From NCBI RefSeq assembly GCF_037975245.1, contig NC_092565.1:15467499-15531498 (forward strand): DNA of 64,000 bases. The letters run 5' to 3'. A program made the translations under genes and the position numbers. The stretch comes from Apostichopus japonicus (lineage: Eukaryota > Echinodermata > Holothuroidea > Aspidochirotida > Stichopodidae). Positions 61,081 through 64,000 of the stretch are shown here, piece after piece. The stretch's first letter is position 1. Each line of letters starts with the position of its first letter. Under the pieces are notes generated by a model that saw only the letters and a program-made list of their open reading frames with translations, did no database searches and was not told the origin of the DNA.

Positions 61081-61275
61081 CTCATATTTGGCATGTGGTT
61101 TCCCCATAATTAGTATAAGAACATATTGACTTGGGTGGAGGTCAAAGGTCATTTGGGGTCAACAGAGGACAAAATGTGAACATTTACAAAATGCATGTAT
61201 CTCAGCCAGGGTTATTTTGCAAAATTATCTTGTGAAGCATATTAAAGGTAGGTAACCACTGGGAGGAGGGGTTTA
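61081..61275. repeat. Dispersed repeat fragment with a DR1 motif
   Basis: The segment holds AGGTCAAAGGTCA (61139-61151), a perfect direct repeat of AGGTCA spaced by one base, then TTTGGGGTCAA. I associate GAGGTCAAAGGTCATTTGGG wording with abundant dispersed repeats of echinoderm and hemichordate genomes; related half-copies lie in casein kinase intron 5. DR1 is the consensus for RXR, HNF4 and COUP-type receptors. Repeat boundaries are approximate. Confidence 0.45.
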
Positions 61276-63850
61276 CCTCTGGTATTTTGAAGGCACAGAG
61301 ACATACCCTCTGCATCCAAGTCGAAATTGAATGGGGATATATGTGTTTTGTTTTCATTCTATTTCACCTTCTGTTCATGTTTTCACAGGACATTCATTCA
61401 TCCCTAACTTTTTATTTGTAGTGTTTGTGTGCCAAAATTGTTTGTCTGAATGTGTTGTGTATTCTTTTGATATCTCTGTTAATTTTCCTAGCCTAACTAA
61501 GGTGGAAAAGTCATCGTTTGACGTAAGGTAACAATTGCCACAGGCAGTTTCATACATTTCTGAATTCTGGCCTCGTATCTCAAAGAATGGGTCATTTTAT
61601 GATACTGTACTTAATATCTCATAAAAATAGGTTTGGTGAGATACATGGTAAGTACTGTACTTAATTGACACTTCGTGCGAAACTAGTATACAGAATATAC
61701 CTAATTTGTACCAACCTCACACCCCTTCTGAGACTGAACCAAAATTTGCGCCAGAAACTCCTGTAAACTTTAAGCCCATTTGAGTTCAGTCTACCTGGTG
61801 TATCATGTACAGGCATGAGCTAGTATGCTCTTTTTTCAGTCTTTACCATAAAGATATGGATTTTAAAGGCAAGGTTTACTAAATCCCAAATGATCAATGT
61901 TTAAAAAAAATATAGGAAAATGCATTTTGACTAATTTTGACAAAACAGCTGAAACTGCTTTATCTGTATAGGAAACAGAAGTTTTTAAATTAAGATAGTA
62001 AAGGTTGTAAGGTCAAATTCATAAACCATAAGGCTCTCGCACTGCAAACTTGAACATCTTTCCTTCGTTAGTGATGATGTCACAGATTCAGATGTCAGTG
62101 GTCATTGTAGCCAAATTTTGGCTTTAATTAATTCCACGAGTCCTTTCAACATTTTGTCACCTGGATTACCTTTAGTATTAACAAAATGTAGAGCAATTGG
62201 AAAATTTAATGTTTCTTTTTAACATTTTCACCACTATTTGATGAACTTGACTAGTACTGAACTGAATTTTTATGATTGATGTTTAAATGTACATTTATAT
62301 AGAATCAAGAAATTCCCCCACTATCAAAAGCTAAAGATTCAAAAGCACCAAAGTAAAGTGGTATGGAACACAACTGTCTAGTTAAACATCACAGCTGTCA
62401 CACCACCGTGAATTGTACAACAGTTTGGCAAACATCAACTGACATGACAGGTCTTGCATCTATCAAGATGTAATATGACCATCTTAATTATCAACCATGG
62501 CTATGTTGAATCCTTTAGCAGGAAACAGCATACTCTCAGTGCTTTTTTAATGTACCATCTGATAATGTTTAACTTGTGACGTAATTTGGGGAGGACCCGA
62601 ACAAGTTATGACACAGGCAAATTATGTCATTGATACTTTGAGGATGTTGTGTGACTAGGAAACCTTTGCAATGTAAAGATCTTTTATGATATCGCTTTCC
62701 CATTGTGCCTGTTACCTGGAAAATTATTAATACGTCTGCCGTATTGTGTGTACTGCAAATAGACCGACCCAGGTCATCCGACGCTGTAATTATAACTATA
62801 GTCCAGTCGTCGTACTGTTTAAGCAAAACCCAGGAAACTTTAACTTCCTGTAAATCCTATGGATTGGCTGTAGTACTGTTTTTTCTTCTTAATTCAATGT
62901 GAACACCATTGTGGCAGTGGATTTCAAACTCTCTCAATAGATATTACAGTACTTGAGTACTGAGTGAGTGTTTGCTATATAATATATGTTGTGTGTATAT
63001 ATGCTCGGTACCCGTACAGTAGCAGCACACATGTACCTTTCAGCGCTGGGGATTATTGGTGTTTGTTTTTCGTTATCATTATATATAAACGGGATTAAAG
63101 TGATACTTTTGTCATCTAGTCTGTGTAGCAAACAGGATCTTAATTGTTTACTAATTTTGTTCTCTCTTGTTTGTTCTTAGCGGAGAACCATTCATCAATT
63201 AACTTGAGTTAACAGAGTTAATGCAAAGGTTGCTGTGCAGTTCTTGGAAGGTGGTTTAATAGGGATATTTCAAAAACGTGAATGGTACTTCTTTAAAAGG
63301 AGAGAGGTGAGTTATTGTAATTTCATTGCTCTGTAGGTTCTCCTGCCTATAGATCTACAGATTCTATCTGGTTGTGTATCCCAAGGTTTTATGCCTTCTG
63401 CAAAAGTAAGAGTAAAAATAAATAGATTAATAAAAGACATTTTGTTTGCTGGCTTCAGTCCTGTTCTGATATATGTGGTAAGTGAACATAAAAAGGAAAA
63501 ATGGCAATTTTCCAGGCGATTATTTTATTACCTACTGTACATGTAGGCCAGTGACATCGTGATTGGGACTGAAGCCAAGCCTAATCTAATTTCATACAAG
63601 ATACAGATACTTGTAATAGTGTTTTGGGTAACAAATATTTAATTTTATGACACTTTGCATATATATATATATATATATTGCAGAAGTTATTGGGGAACAG
63701 GAATAAAAAAAATAATCCTTTACTGTAAGTTACAAATGACTGACAGCGAGTTTGTAGTGGTGGCATTATAATCCATTCATGATTCGGACATGTTATCAAC
63801 AATTACAAGGATTAAGACATCTGTAAGAATCTTAACTTTTGCAATCATGA
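61276..63850. other. No gene supported
   Basis: Open frames at 61331-61531, 62705-62902 and 62986-63180 (plus) and 62569-62826 (minus) have no recognised relatives. TTGTTTGTTCTTAG ending at 63180 is a good splice-acceptor match, followed by an open stretch that soon meets stops, so no exon is called. A TA tract lies near 63660-63679. Confidence 0.45.
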
Positions 63851-63852
63851 CG

Positions 63853-63895
63853 GTGTGTGTGTGTTGATGTTCATTTGTGTGTGTGTGTGTGTGTG
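63853..63895. repeat. (GT)n microsatellite, two blocks
   Basis: GT runs at 63853-63864 and about 63875-63895, separated by a short non-repeat. Confidence 0.93.
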
Positions 63896-64000
63896 ATGCT
63901 TGACTTGTAGACCTGGTATCTCAAAAATTGAAGCTTGAATGGATCTCAAACCTTTGTTTGTGGTTGCATCTTATTGCATTGAAGAAATATATCTAGTTGA

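Noticed and set aside
63167..63240. Possible 3' exon after the acceptor-like TTGTTTGTTCTTAG at 63180
   Set aside because: All three frames following the site meet stops early and no upstream exon was found.

Overview
The window reads as nuclear DNA of a marine deuterostome invertebrate, most likely an echinoderm (a sea cucumber or relative is my best guess). The reasons are spliced genes with GT-AG introns, AT-rich intergenic DNA, many TAGGCCTA-type palindromes, very long G or C homopolymer runs, a tRNA-derived SINE, and many short DNA transposons. Protein-coding content is low. The species call is inference; the eukaryotic nature is plain from the sequence.

Only three genes are well supported. 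(1) A complete seven-exon casein kinase I alpha (CSNK1A1 orthologue) lies on the plus strand at 33708-45918. Its 340 codons join without a break across six introns with consensus splice sites. (2) The first coding exon of a MAP kinase phosphatase of the DUSP1/2/4/5 group lies on the minus strand at 6792-7176. It holds a rhodanese/CH2-like domain with an arginine-rich kinase-interaction motif and ends at a canonical donor. TATA, GC and CCAAT boxes lie just upstream, and three perfect cAMP response elements lie 2.8-3.3 kb further up. The catalytic exons were not found and are probably beyond base 1. (3) A complete tRNA-Asp(GTC) lies on the minus strand at 23003-23074.

Layout: 1-6.8 kb is the presumed downstream part of the phosphatase locus, with one weak exon candidate and promoter-like motifs. 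6.8-7.6 kb is the phosphatase exon and promoter. 7.6-32.7 kb is intergenic and repeat-rich: a CRE cluster, a Penelope-like inverted-repeat insertion with a 14-bp target duplication, tandem duplications, the tRNA, a 1.75-kb hAT-like element, a SINE and microsatellites. 32.75-33.12 kb is a hAT-type MITE just upstream of the kinase. 33.7-45.9 kb is the kinase gene, with a 733-bp transposon in intron 5. 45.9-53 kb is probable 3' UTR and intergenic DNA. 53.1-57.2 kb is a nested nest of DNA transposons, several with exact 8-bp target duplications. 57.2-64 kb is mostly unannotatable, with a decayed LINE reverse-transcriptase fragment on the minus strand at 58749-59215.

The kinase and the phosphatase both act in signalling (Wnt/Hedgehog and MAPK respectively), but nothing here links them functionally. 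I see no clear previously undescribed system. The best leads are a 42-nt module shared by transposons with different ends, the CRE cluster upstream of the phosphatase, and unusual residues in the ATP-binding lobe of the kinase.
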